Notes: generated from the letters alone by a model not told the origin. 64,000 bases of DNA from Chitinophaga pendula (GCF_020386615.1 NZ_CP077769.1:6683501-6747500); one strand, 5' to 3'; shown: positions 9,131-17,142, numbered from the stretch's first letter. Made by a program: numbers and translations.

Positions 9131-9170
9131 CAAAAGTAAGTCAATTCTACATTATGCAACCTAGTTGCAT
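9131..9170 (-). promoter_or_regulatory. Promoter with 17-bp palindromic operator upstream of the ABC operon
   Basis: Bases 9154-9170 read ATGCAAC-CTA-GTTGCAT, a palindrome with 7-bp arms. On the - strand a TACTTTTG -7 box lies at 9138-9131, so the palindrome covers the -33 region of the ABC operon, where a repressor would block polymerase. The same arms recur at 10106-10120. A Zur-type repressor is inferred, possibly the Fur-family gene at the end of this gene run. Confidence 0.65.
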
Positions 9171-9224
9171 TTGTTAAAATATACAAAAAAGGACTGTCAT
9201 GTCTGATTAGAGGTGCGGTGGGCT

Positions 9225-10031
9225 TTAGTTATAGATAAAAGAGAGGGTATATTTTTTATTTCGTAGGGGTAGTGTACGGGTGCCGCTGATTTTTCGTTCT
9301 CCTTTGTAGGCGAATGATATTTCTTCTTCCATTCTTTCTTTTGAGAATCGTTGGTATTTCATGAGCCGGTCTTTGTCGTCATAGTCCCAGATGGTCCAGG
9401 TATGTGGGGCGTCTGCGCCTGCGCTGTTTTGTTCTTTTATCAGGAGTCCATGTGGGTTGTACACTTTATCTACATAGGATACGAAGGTGGTATCACCTGC
9501 GGCATTGATACTGTAGCTGGTAATAGAGGTGATGTGTTTATTCTCGTCATAGATATAGGACTCTATGGTTTCGAGGGTATTAGCCGGTTGTTTGAAGAAC
9601 CGGGTTTGCAGGGCCAGGCTATCGGGGCCTAGTTTGCTTTGCATGATGTGTTTAAAGCGGACATCATTGAAGCCGAAGTCTTTGCTCAGGTAGTTACCGA
9701 AGCGGTCGAATTGCTGATGTATTTCCAGGGTGGGTGCATCGGGCCGTTCGAGGAAGGAGGTGACGATGCGTTCGGCGCTATCGTGTAAGGTGGTGTATTT
9801 CTGATAGGGTTCCTGGTTGAAGAAAATGCGTTTGTTCAGTTTTTTTTGCCGGTAATATTCGATGCGGAGGGTATCGATCTTTCCGGAGTCTTTGCCGTAT
9901 TGGTCGAGGGGTCTTTCCAGCCATATCAGCTGATAATCCGCTGGCAGTGGTGTGTTGCAGCGGGTGAGCAAACATAAAGAGAAAAAGCAGACCATTGGGA
10001 TAACAGGCCAAGGTAAAGACTTCAATGACAT
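9225..10031 (-). CDS. Lipoprotein with YD/RHS-like repeats, function unknown
   Basis: Predicted lipoprotein of 268 residues. The chosen start at 10031 (MSLKSLPWP) gives a short signal with lipobox LLTRC; an alternative ATG at 10058 adds nine residues. The mature part resembles YD/RHS-type beta repeats, for example SYIYDENKHITSI, YNPHGLLIKEQN and WDYDDKDRLMKYQRF. It diverges from the MerC gene and shares an intergenic region with a TGCAAC-N3-GTTGCA palindrome, so it may belong to the same regulon. No catalytic motif is seen. Confidence 0.6.
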   Translation of the reverse strand: MSLKSLPWPVIPMVCFFSLCLLTRCNTPLPADYQLIWLERPLDQYGKDSGKIDTLRIEYYRQKKLNKRIFFNQEPYQKYTTLHDSAERIVTSFLERPDAPTLEIHQQFDRFGNYLSKDFGFNDVRFKHIMQSKLGPDSLALQTRFFKQPANTLETIESYIYDENKHITSITSYSINAAGDTTFVSYVDKVYNPHGLLIKEQNSAGADAPHTWTIWDYDDKDRLMKYQRFSKERMEEEISFAYKGERKISGTRTLPLRNKKYTLSFIYN

Positions 10032-10105
10032 GGTTTTGCTAATACTGATTCCATGCAAAGGAAAGCATTGGTATTATAATGTGATCATCTTTTCTTTAAA
10101 TAATT

Positions 10106-10137
10106 TGCAACGATGTTGCATAAATGACATAGCTTTG
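10106..10137 (+). promoter_or_regulatory. Palindromic operator and -7 box before the MerC-COG0523 operon
   Basis: Bases 10106-10120 read TGCAAC-GAT-GTTGCA, a 15-bp palindrome. A TAGCTTTG -7 box follows at 10130-10137, and the MerC start codon is at 10161. The arms equal those of the palindrome at 9154-9170, and the position over the -33 region is the same. It also lies 75 bp upstream of the divergent lipoprotein start, so it could control both directions. Confidence 0.65.
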
Positions 10138-10160
10138 TTGGCGGAACAAAAACGGAGGTC

Positions 10161-10547
10161 ATGTTTGGAAATGTTTTAAGAAAGTTTAGTCTGGATGCAT
10201 TGGGTATAGGGGCGTCGTTTGTATGTGCGGTACACTGTGCGTTATTGCCGTTATTGATGACTTTTTTGCCCTTATTAGGACTGGAATTATTTGAGAATGA
10301 GTCGATCGAGTGGTGTTTGCTGGCGGGGTCTTTCCTGTTAGGTTTTGTATCGATGTACAGGGGATATTACCGGCATCATCAGCGGTTGTTGCCGGGGGGG
10401 ATGTTCTTATCGGGTTTTATCTGTTTGCTGGCGGGGCATTTACTGCATGGACATTTATGGGGGTTGTTAGTGATTCTTACCGGGGCGGTGTTGATCATTG
10501 CGGCTCATATGAAGAACCTGCGGGAGTGCAGGCGTTGCAGTCATTGA
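10161..10547 (+). CDS. MerC-domain membrane protein
   Basis: Inner-membrane protein of 128 residues with four predicted helices. The first helix carries the MerC motif CAVHCALLP, whose cysteine pair binds metal in mercury transporters. The C-terminus is His/Cys-rich (MKNLRECRRCSH). Many Bacteroidota MerC-domain proteins are chromosomal, have no mer operon beside them and are thought to handle other metals. Here it is followed after 35 bp by a COG0523 GTPase, and the operator upstream suggests induction by metal limitation. Zinc is the best guess. Confidence 0.82.
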   Translation: MFGNVLRKFSLDALGIGASFVCAVHCALLPLLMTFLPLLGLELFENESIEWCLLAGSFLLGFVSMYRGYYRHHQRLLPGGMFLSGFICLLAGHLLHGHLWGLLVILTGAVLIIAAHMKNLRECRRCSH

Positions 10548-10582
10548 AGCGTGTAGGTTATAACTAAATAATACTGTTGAAT

Positions 10583-11767
10583 ATGAAGAAACTTCCGGTA
10601 ACCGTATTAAGCGGTTTTTTAGGCGCAGGTAAGACGACGCTGCTCCACCATGTATTGCATAACCGGGCTGATATGCGGGTAGCTGTTATTGTCAATGACA
10701 TGAGTGAGGTGAACATTGATGCGCAGCTGGTAAAGCAGCAGCATGAGCTGCATCATACGGAGGAGCGCCTGGTGGAGATGAGTAACGGTTGTATCTGTTG
10801 TACGTTGCGGGAGGATCTGTTGCGAGAGGTAGCGGTGTTGGCGGAACAGGACAGGTTTGACTACCTGCTGATCGAGTCGACGGGGATATCGGAGCCATTG
10901 CCGGTGGCGCAGACTTTTTGTTACCAGGACGATGCGGCGGGGATTGATCTGAGCCGGATGAGCCGGCTGGATACGTTGGTGACGGTAGTGGATGCTTTCA
11001 ATTTCATCCGTGATTTCAATAGCAATGAGTTGTTGGAAGAGCGGGGGCTTACGGACGATGAGGCAGATCAGCGTACGTTGGTGAACCTATTGACGGAGCA
11101 GGTGGAGTTTGCGAATGTGATCATACTTAATAAGTGCGACCTGGTGAGCGAGGGGAAGGTGCAGCTGTTGAAGGCGGTATTGCGTAAGCTGAATGCGGAT
11201 GCGCGGATACTGACATCGGTGAATGGGGTGGTGCCTTTGGAGGAGATATTGAACACGGGTCTTTTTGATTTTGAGCGTACTTCTCAAAGTGCGGGGTGGA
11301 TAGCGGAGTTGGAGAAGGAGCATGTGCCGGAGACGGAGGAGTATGGCATTTCTTCTTTTGTGTACCGGCACAGGGCGCCTTTTCATCCGGAGCGGTTCTG
11401 GCGTTATCTCAATGAGGGATGGCCGGCCAATGTGATCCGGAGTAAGGGATTGTTCTGGCTGGCATCGCGTCCTGATGTGGCGGTGAGCTGGAGCCAGGCG
11501 GGAGGTTCGTTGCGTGCGGATCGGGCCGGCGCTTGGTGGTGTGCGATACCCCGTGAGCGCTGGCAGATGGAAGATGCTGACCGGGACCGGCTGTCGTTGC
11601 GTTGGGACCCACAGTTTGCCGACCGTTATAATGAGCTGGTTATTATAGGGCAGCGATTGGACGTGCTGGATATGACCCGGAATCTGGATGCCTGTATCTG
11701 CACGGCGGAAGAGGTAAACCATTGGAAATCAGGTCAATACTTCCAGGACCCCTTCCCGGAAATGTAA
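10583..11767 (+). CDS. COG0523 (CobW/ZigA-like) metallochaperone GTPase
   Basis: Cytosolic G3E GTPase of 394 residues. The P-loop is SGFLGAGKTTLL (residues 10-21), the metal-binding CxCC motif is CICC (residues 70-73) and the guanine-specificity motif is NKCD. The C-terminal CobW_C domain follows (residues about 250-390). COG0523 proteins such as ZigA, YeiR and ZNG1 supply zinc to target enzymes under zinc starvation and are often Zur-controlled. The ATG at 10583 is chosen over a TTG six bases upstream. It is in an operon with the MerC gene; a degenerate half-site array begins 18 bp after its stop. Confidence 0.92.
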   Translation: MKKLPVTVLSGFLGAGKTTLLHHVLHNRADMRVAVIVNDMSEVNIDAQLVKQQHELHHTEERLVEMSNGCICCTLREDLLREVAVLAEQDRFDYLLIESTGISEPLPVAQTFCYQDDAAGIDLSRMSRLDTLVTVVDAFNFIRDFNSNELLEERGLTDDEADQRTLVNLLTEQVEFANVIILNKCDLVSEGKVQLLKAVLRKLNADARILTSVNGVVPLEEILNTGLFDFERTSQSAGWIAELEKEHVPETEEYGISSFVYRHRAPFHPERFWRYLNEGWPANVIRSKGLFWLASRPDVAVSWSQAGGSLRADRAGAWWCAIPRERWQMEDADRDRLSLRWDPQFADRYNELVIIGQRLDVLDMTRNLDACICTAEEVNHWKSGQYFQDPFPEM

Positions 11768-11785
11768 AGTGTTGATGGCCATATG

Positions 11786-11910
11786 GTTGCATACTTGTTG
11801 CATATAGGTTGTATAAGCGTTGTATAAGCATTGTATATGCAACTATATGCCTAGCTTATACAATGACTATACGAATGCTATAGGAATGATACAGGAATGA
11901 TATAGGAATG
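11786..11910. repeat. Array of half-sites with 11-bp period, in two opposed blocks
   Basis: Five units start at 11786, 11797, 11808, 11819 and 11830, exactly 11 bp apart. Their cores read GTTGCAT, GTTGCAT, GTTGTAT, GTTGTAT and ATTGTAT. A second block has the opposite orientation, with TATACAATG, TATACGAATG, TATAGGAATG, TACAGGAATG and TATAGGAATG. Their AATG ends lie at 11865, 11877, 11888, 11899 and 11910. The first core equals the arm of the palindromes at 9154 and 10106. The spacing of about one helical turn puts all sites on one DNA face. It lies between the GTPase and the TonB receptor. Confidence 0.7.
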
Positions 11911-11973
11911 TTTTGCTGAAAGGTGTGGGAAATGGAGCGTACGTTACCTGCCCTGACGTGCTTACTTACACCC

Positions 11974-12032
11974 AATATTTAGGCTAGACTAAATATTTAT
12001 TTAGAATAGTTTCATTATTGATTATACTTTTG
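11974..12032 (+). promoter_or_regulatory. TonB-receptor promoter with DtxR-like inverted repeat
   Basis: An inverted repeat with 9-bp arms, AATATTTAG at 11974-11982 and CTAAATATT at 11989-11997, surrounds a 6-bp centre. Its core, TTTAG-N6-CTAAA, resembles DtxR/IdeR/MntR operators. A TACTTTTG -7 box lies at 12025-12032 and a TTTAG near 12000 could be the -33 element. Control of the receptor by a DtxR-family metal sensor is inferred. Confidence 0.5.
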
Positions 12033-12051
12033 TTAAAATGAAATATTCAAA

Positions 12052-14373
12052 ATGGTTAAATATTTACAAGTTCTGTTGTTTATATCATTGCTTCCTGTCT
12101 TTAATTTGAAAGCCCAGTCGGTACCAGGCGGGCAGCTCAGGATCACTGTGCTGTCCGATGGTAAACCGGTACCTTTTGCCAGCGTAGGGATCAGCGACCT
12201 GAAGGTCGGGGGCCGTACGGGTGATGACGGGCAGTTGGTGTTAAAGGAGATACCAGCAGGGAGGCATATGTTGCAGGTGAGTGCCATTGGCTACGCGAAG
12301 TATTCGAAGACGGTGGTGGTGAAGGGAGATGATCTGACGGAGCTGGCTATATCTGTACAGTCCAGTTCTTCCAGTTTGAATGAGGTGGTGGTGACGGGAA
12401 CATTACGGCCGGTATCCAAGATGGCCAGCCCGGTGCCGGTGGAAGTATATACGCCGTTGTTTTTTAAGAAAAATCCTACTCCCAGTATTTTCGATGCGTT
12501 GCAGCATGTGAACGGTGTGCGGCCGCAGTTGAATTGTAACGTGTGCAATACCGGTGACATCCATATTAACGGATTGGAGGGGCCGTATACGATGGTGATG
12601 ATCGACGGTATGCCGATCGTGAGTGCGCTGTCGACGGTGTATGGCTTATCGGGTATTCCTAACAGCTTGGTGGACAGGATAGAGATTGTAAAGGGGCCGG
12701 CTTCTACGTTGTATGGTTCGGAGGCGGTAGCGGGGCTGATCAATGTGATTACCAAGGATCCGGCGACGGCGCCTACGTTTACGGCGGATGTGTTCAGCAC
12801 TACCTGGAAGGAGGTGAATGCTGACCTGGGGGTACGGTTGCGTGCGGGGAAGGCGAAGGGATTGTTGGGGGTGAATTATTTTAACTATCAAAACCCGACG
12901 GACCATAACGGGGATGGTTTTACAGATGTGACGCAGCAGCACCGGATATCGTTGTTCAGCAAATGGAATTTTGCCCGTAAGCATAACCGGGTGGCTACAT
13001 TAGCGGCCCGTTACTTCTATGAGGACCGCTGGGGAGGTCAGATGGGATGGAGCAAGCGTTGGCGGGGTACGGACAGTATTTACGGGGAGAGCATTTATAC
13101 GAACCGGCTGGAGGTAATTGGTAGTTATCAGTTGCCATTGCGGGAGAAGATCATGCTGCAGTACTCTTTGAATATTCATGATCAGAATTCGGCTTACGGG
13201 GACCGGTTTTTTCTGGCGAACCAGAAAATTGCTTTTGCGCAGCTGACCTGGGATAAGCAGTTAAAGAATCATAACCTGCTGGCGGGTATCCCATTCCGTT
13301 ATACTTATTACCAGGATAATACGGCGGCTACGGCGGACAAGCCCGGGAATGAGACGGGGCAGCAGCTGAAGCATACTTACCTGCCCGGTGTATTTGTGCA
13401 GGACGAAATCTCATTGCATAAGCATCATACGTTATTATTGGGGATGCGCTATGATTATAATTCTATACACGGGAATATCCTGACGCCGCGAATGGCATAT
13501 AAGTGGGCGCCGGACGATGAGAATACGTTGCGATTGAATTTCGGTACTGGTTATCGGGTGGTTTCTATTTTCACGGAGGATCATGCGGCGCTGACAGGGG
13601 CGCGGGATGTGGTGATAGAAGGTGCGTTGAAGCCGGAGAAGAGTTGGAATTTGAACCTGAATTATGTGAAGAAGTTGTATCTGGGGAATACTTATCTGGG
13701 ATTGGATGCTGCTACTTTTTACACCCGATTCAGTAATAAGATCATTCCTGATTATGAGACGAATATCCAGCAGATACGGTATGCTAACCTGAACGGGTAT
13801 GCGGTATCGAAGGGGGTTAGTCTGAATGCGGACCTGGTGTTTCCTTTTCCGTTGAAGGTGCTGGCGGGCGTAACATTGATGGATGTGTACCAGGTGAAGG
13901 AGGATAAAGGGGAGCGTAAACGGGAGCGTCCGATGCTGACGGAGCGAGTGACGGGTACCTGGGCGGTGTCTTATACGATAGGCCGGTGGGGTTTGTCTAT
14001 TGACTATACCGGTAATATATATGGACCGATGCGGTTGCCAGTGTTGGGGCCATTGGATCCGAGGCCGGACATGTCGCCGGTGTGGAGCATACAGAATATC
14101 CAATTTACGAAGAAGTTTGCCCATAACTGGGAGGTATATGGCGGGGTAAAGAACCTATTGAATTTCGGGCCACGTAAGGATGCAATTTCCCGGCCATTCG
14201 ATCCATTTGACAAGTATGTGCAGAAGGGGGCGGACGGTAATATTATTCCTGTTACGGACCCTAATGCGGGGCTTTATTACAATCCTTACGGGATGAAGTT
14301 TGAGACTAGTTATGTGTATGCGCCGAACCAGGGTATCCGTGGATTCCTGGGTGTGCGGTGGACACTATTATAA
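12052..14373 (+). CDS. TonB-dependent outer-membrane receptor, probable metal or metallophore uptake
   Basis: Outer-membrane active transporter of 773 residues. A signal peptide (residues 1-22, ending LKAQ) precedes a carboxypeptidase-regulatory-like domain (residues 28-105). A TonB-box-like NEVVVTGT stretch, a plug domain (about 120-235; INGLEGPYTMVMIDGMPIV, VKGPASTLYGSEAVAG) and a 22-strand barrel follow. The barrel ends with the outer-membrane strand RGFLGVRWTLL. The plug carries an unusual CNVCNT motif near residue 162, a possible metal ligand. Position after the COG0523 and MerC genes, and two operator-like arrays upstream, suggest metal-limited expression. The substrate is unknown. Confidence 0.88.
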   Translation: MVKYLQVLLFISLLPVFNLKAQSVPGGQLRITVLSDGKPVPFASVGISDLKVGGRTGDDGQLVLKEIPAGRHMLQVSAIGYAKYSKTVVVKGDDLTELAISVQSSSSSLNEVVVTGTLRPVSKMASPVPVEVYTPLFFKKNPTPSIFDALQHVNGVRPQLNCNVCNTGDIHINGLEGPYTMVMIDGMPIVSALSTVYGLSGIPNSLVDRIEIVKGPASTLYGSEAVAGLINVITKDPATAPTFTADVFSTTWKEVNADLGVRLRAGKAKGLLGVNYFNYQNPTDHNGDGFTDVTQQHRISLFSKWNFARKHNRVATLAARYFYEDRWGGQMGWSKRWRGTDSIYGESIYTNRLEVIGSYQLPLREKIMLQYSLNIHDQNSAYGDRFFLANQKIAFAQLTWDKQLKNHNLLAGIPFRYTYYQDNTAATADKPGNETGQQLKHTYLPGVFVQDEISLHKHHTLLLGMRYDYNSIHGNILTPRMAYKWAPDDENTLRLNFGTGYRVVSIFTEDHAALTGARDVVIEGALKPEKSWNLNLNYVKKLYLGNTYLGLDAATFYTRFSNKIIPDYETNIQQIRYANLNGYAVSKGVSLNADLVFPFPLKVLAGVTLMDVYQVKEDKGERKRERPMLTERVTGTWAVSYTIGRWGLSIDYTGNIYGPMRLPVLGPLDPRPDMSPVWSIQNIQFTKKFAHNWEVYGGVKNLLNFGPRKDAISRPFDPFDKYVQKGADGNIIPVTDPNAGLYYNPYGMKFETSYVYAPNQGIRGFLGVRWTLL

Positions 14374-14547
14374 TATGATGCGAATGTCGGTGGCTGTATT
14401 GCGCGCTAATGGAACATTACAAGGTAAAGTAGGATGAAGATGCTGGCATTCCTGCCGGGTATTGTGATACAGCGCCGGGCATTTGCCTGTAGCGATTTCC
14501 GTCAAGCTAATTTAGTTGGTTTTAAAAGTGAAATGCCATATGGGCAC

Positions 14548-14578
14548 TGCCTGCCGGTATCGTCCGGTGGGCATTTTT
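14548..14578 (+). terminator. Rho-independent terminator after the TonB receptor
   Basis: A 10-bp stem, TGCCTGCCGG with CCGGTGGGCA (two G-T wobbles), has a 6-nt loop and is followed by TTTTT at 14574-14578. It lies about 175 bp after the receptor stop and just before the convergent outer-membrane protein gene. No gene is seen between 14374 and 14587. Confidence 0.65.
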
Positions 14579-14587
14579 ATGGGTATA

Positions 14588-15256
14588 TTAGCGGGGTCTC
14601 AAGCCCAGTTTGATACCTAGCTGGAGGCTGGGCAGTATGCTGACGAGGCGGCCGTCATTATGTTCTATGCCGCCATTTTCTATTGCGTTATAGTTGGAGT
14701 ACCGGTAGACTTTTACGCGGGCACCTGCGCCGATGTACGGATCGAAGATGATCCTGTCTTTACTGAATTGGCGGCCCAGCAGCAGTTGGAGGCCGAATAC
14801 GTTTTTGCTGGCGGACTCGGTGTATTTGGTGCTGTTGATGGTTACTTCTTCATTGGGGTAGAAGACTTTTTTATACAGTAAGGTAGGTTGGAAGTATGCA
14901 CCCCGAGCGCGATTGCCTGCGCTGCCGGGGATGAGGTACCAGCGGAGGCCTGCGCGGAAGCCCAGTCCCCTGCCTTCTACGAACTGTTCGGTACTGATAT
15001 CTGGTTTTTTTTGTCCGATATCTATCTTTTTTGACAGTACGTAGTCAGGATAATCTGTGTAGATACCTGCAACGCCCAGTTCGATGCTCATGGTGTTACT
15101 GATTTCCTGTTCGATCAGGATATCGAGTTCGTTGATGAGGGTGGTCGGATTTACCTTGATGTAGGTATTTCTGCGGGAGGGGGATTTGTCGTCCTGGGCT
15201 TTTGCCCCGATTGTATACAAAAGTACCAGGAGTAAGACGGGCAGTATTTTTTTCAT
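14588..15256 (-). CDS. Outer-membrane beta-barrel protein, DUF3575-like
   Basis: Predicted small barrel protein of 222 residues with a clear signal peptide (MKKILPVLLLVLLYTIGAKA-Q). Amphipathic strands follow, for example SIELGVAGIYTDY, GLGFRAGLRWYLIPG and GAYFQPTLLYKKVF. The last strand is SLQLGIKLGLRPR. The VNPTTLINELDILIEQEI opening resembles DUF3575-type Bacteroidota proteins. Function is unknown and the neighbours give no hint. It is transcribed alone from a start at 15256. Confidence 0.65.
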   Translation of the reverse strand: MKKILPVLLLVLLYTIGAKAQDDKSPSRRNTYIKVNPTTLINELDILIEQEISNTMSIELGVAGIYTDYPDYVLSKKIDIGQKKPDISTEQFVEGRGLGFRAGLRWYLIPGSAGNRARGAYFQPTLLYKKVFYPNEEVTINSTKYTESASKNVFGLQLLLGRQFSKDRIIFDPYIGAGARVKVYRYSNYNAIENGGIEHNDGRLVSILPSLQLGIKLGLRPR

Positions 15257-15356
15257 ACAGTTGTAGCGCGCTAGGATTATGCTGTAAGGTTATGTATGCT
15301 TCCGGGTATTATCGGCATGCTGCACAGTAGTTCTGAGGTCTATTCATCAGACAGGA

Positions 15357-15920
15357 TCAGGACAATAATCGTTCCACAATTACCGGATACCAGGTGTGTT
15401 CGAGGGCGAGTACCCGTTGTGCGAGTGACTGCGGGGTATCATTTGGTAATACGGGGCAGCGTTCCTGCAGGATGGGGGCGCCATCGTCGTATTTTTCGTT
15501 GACGTAGTGGATGGTGATGCCGCTTTCTGTTTCGCCTGCTTCGATAACGGCGGTGTGTACAAACTGGCCGTACATGCCTTTGCCACCGAATTTGGGAAGG
15601 AGGGCGGGATGTATATTAATGATACGTTTCGGAAATGCGGCGACGAGGTTGGCGGGTACTTTCCAGAGGAAGCCTGCTAATACGATCAGGTCGATCCGGG
15701 CGTCCTGTAGTTGTTTAACATATATATCTGAACGGAAGAAGGTCTCTTTTTCGATGAGCAGGGAGGGGATATTTTCCCGTTCTGCTATCTGGAGTATCCC
15801 GGCGCCAGGTTTGTTGCAGACGATGAGGGATACTTTGGCCTTCTGAGAGTTGTTGAAATGATCGATGATCTTTTGAGCATTGCTTCCGGTGCCGGAGGCG
15901 AAAATGGCAATATTTTTCAA
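15357..15920 (-). CDS. purN: Phosphoribosylglycinamide formyltransferase
   Basis: Cytosolic GAR transformylase of 187 residues, the third step of de novo purine synthesis, using 10-formyl-tetrahydrofolate. The phosphate-binding loop ASGTGSNAQKI (residues 8-18) and the catalytic Asn-His pair in INIHPALLP are present. The catalytic Asp lies in EKYDDGAPIL. Length and motifs match the family fully. It is a single gene on the - strand; the preceding NlpE-like gene, also on the - strand, ends 62 bp upstream of its start. Confidence 0.95.
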   Translation of the reverse strand: MKNIAIFASGTGSNAQKIIDHFNNSQKAKVSLIVCNKPGAGILQIAERENIPSLLIEKETFFRSDIYVKQLQDARIDLIVLAGFLWKVPANLVAAFPKRIINIHPALLPKFGGKGMYGQFVHTAVIEAGETESGITIHYVNEKYDDGAPILQERCPVLPNDTPQSLAQRVLALEHTWYPVIVERLLS

Positions 15921-15982
15921 GATGATGCAGTTAGTGGATGTTCCGACCGCAAAAGTAAAAAAAAATACAGATGCGGGGTGGC

Positions 15983-16738
15983 TTACTTGATATACTCGCC
16001 ACAGCCGTGATAGGTTTTGTCGCCCAGTTGTAATTCGACGGCGATGGGGCGCATGAAACCGCTCATATCGTCGAGGCAGGCCTGGTCTCTGATAGAGAGT
16101 TTGAAGTTGCCTGCTTTGGTGGAGGCGGTGTATACTTTGAGGGAGTCGGTATTGGGGCGGGCTGGGGGGATGGGTATTTCGAGGGAGTCGAGCTGGCTGG
16201 TGTGAAAGGTGATCTTATTGCCTTTGCGGAGGTCGATGGACCAGTTGGGTTCGTTGCCACCAGCGGTGAAGGAGATGCCTTTGGCGGCTTTGTCTTTGCG
16301 GATGGATGCGTTGGCTCCTTCTACGGGGCGTAATATATAATTATCGTTGAGGGAGCCTCCTTTACGATTGCCGGTCTGATCGAGGAAAAACAGGCGATTC
16401 TCTTTAAAGAGGAGTTGTTGGGGTTGTTTGCGTTCTAATATAATAATGGAGTCGTTGAGCAATTTCCAGCTGCCGACATCGGTAAAGGCTTTGTTGTTAT
16501 TTCGTTCCTGGTAGAGGGTGAGGTCCTGGAACTGGTTGTTATCGAGGAAGGTGAGCTGGTAGATGATGCCCGGACAGTCGGCGCAGGGGATGGTGCCCTG
16601 ATAGGCGCCGGCGGGGACGGATGGGGGGCTGGCGGGGACGGTGGTCATTATATTATGGTCATTGTTGGTAGAAGTGTGGTTGTTACAGGCGACGGTGGTG
16701 GCCAGGAGGACGGTAAAAATTGCTATCCGGGAGGTCAT
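15983..16738 (-). CDS. NlpE-like lipoprotein fused to a COG3650 domain
   Basis: Predicted lipoprotein of 251 residues with lipobox TTVAC (Cys 18). Residues 42-135 match the NlpE N-terminal domain: the CADC motif in YQGTIPCADCPGI, then a barrel strand set ending RKGGSLNDNYILRP. Residues 150-251 match COG3650, starting FTAGGNEPNWSI, with the paired cysteines C227 and C246 near DDMSGFM and HGCGEY. NlpE senses envelope or copper stress in enteric bacteria. The combined architecture is known in Bacteroidota, but its role is not established. Confidence 0.78.
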   Translation of the reverse strand: MTSRIAIFTVLLATTVACNNHTSTNNDHNIMTTVPASPPSVPAGAYQGTIPCADCPGIIYQLTFLDNNQFQDLTLYQERNNNKAFTDVGSWKLLNDSIIILERKQPQQLLFKENRLFFLDQTGNRKGGSLNDNYILRPVEGANASIRKDKAAKGISFTAGGNEPNWSIDLRKGNKITFHTSQLDSLEIPIPPARPNTDSLKVYTASTKAGNFKLSIRDQACLDDMSGFMRPIAVELQLGDKTYHGCGEYIK

Positions 16739-17142
16739 AATTGTCTTTTTAAACGATTAAATCGAACATTATTTACCGGTAGGAGGTTAATACAAATAAT
16801 ATGCTAAGGTGTAAGAGCGGGTCAAATGGTTACTAAGGAGCTATGATTCAAGGCGATAAATGTCACTTTTCGGGACGGGGGTATGGTTGCTGCCCCGGTA
16901 ATATATATAATAATAAACGTTATATGGGTTCTTTTAAGAAGGTATCTGCAAAACATGATAAATGTCATGTTTTGATTAATGTTATTACGTTATAATCCGC
17001 CATAGAAGCGGGCTAAAAGGCAGTTAAACTGGTCAGGAAAGGCCATAAATATTTTTTTAATTGTTGATAAATTGTCAACATTCTGTCTTATTTTTGCTGG
17101 CACTTTTAAGAAACTTAAGGTCAAATCTAAACTATATAGGCT
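16739..17142 (+). promoter_or_regulatory. Promoter region of the respiratory operon with FNR/CRP-like sites
   Basis: This 404-bp gap holds no gene. The word GATAAATGTCA occurs at 16855 and within 16949-16974. At 16949-16974 it sits in a palindrome with 10-bp arms (CAAAACATGA and its complement around TAAATG), giving the TGA-N6-TCA geometry of CRP/FNR-family operators. A weaker TGTTGA-N7-TCAACA lies at 17062-17080. A TATTTTTG -7 box at 17089-17096 would start transcription about 40 bp before actA. Oxygen or redox control through a CRP/FNR-type regulator is inferred. Confidence 0.55.

Noticed and set aside
10161..10547. Mercury-resistance operon
   Set aside because: Only a MerC-domain protein is present; no merA, merR, merT or merP lies nearby, and the partner is a COG0523 GTPase.
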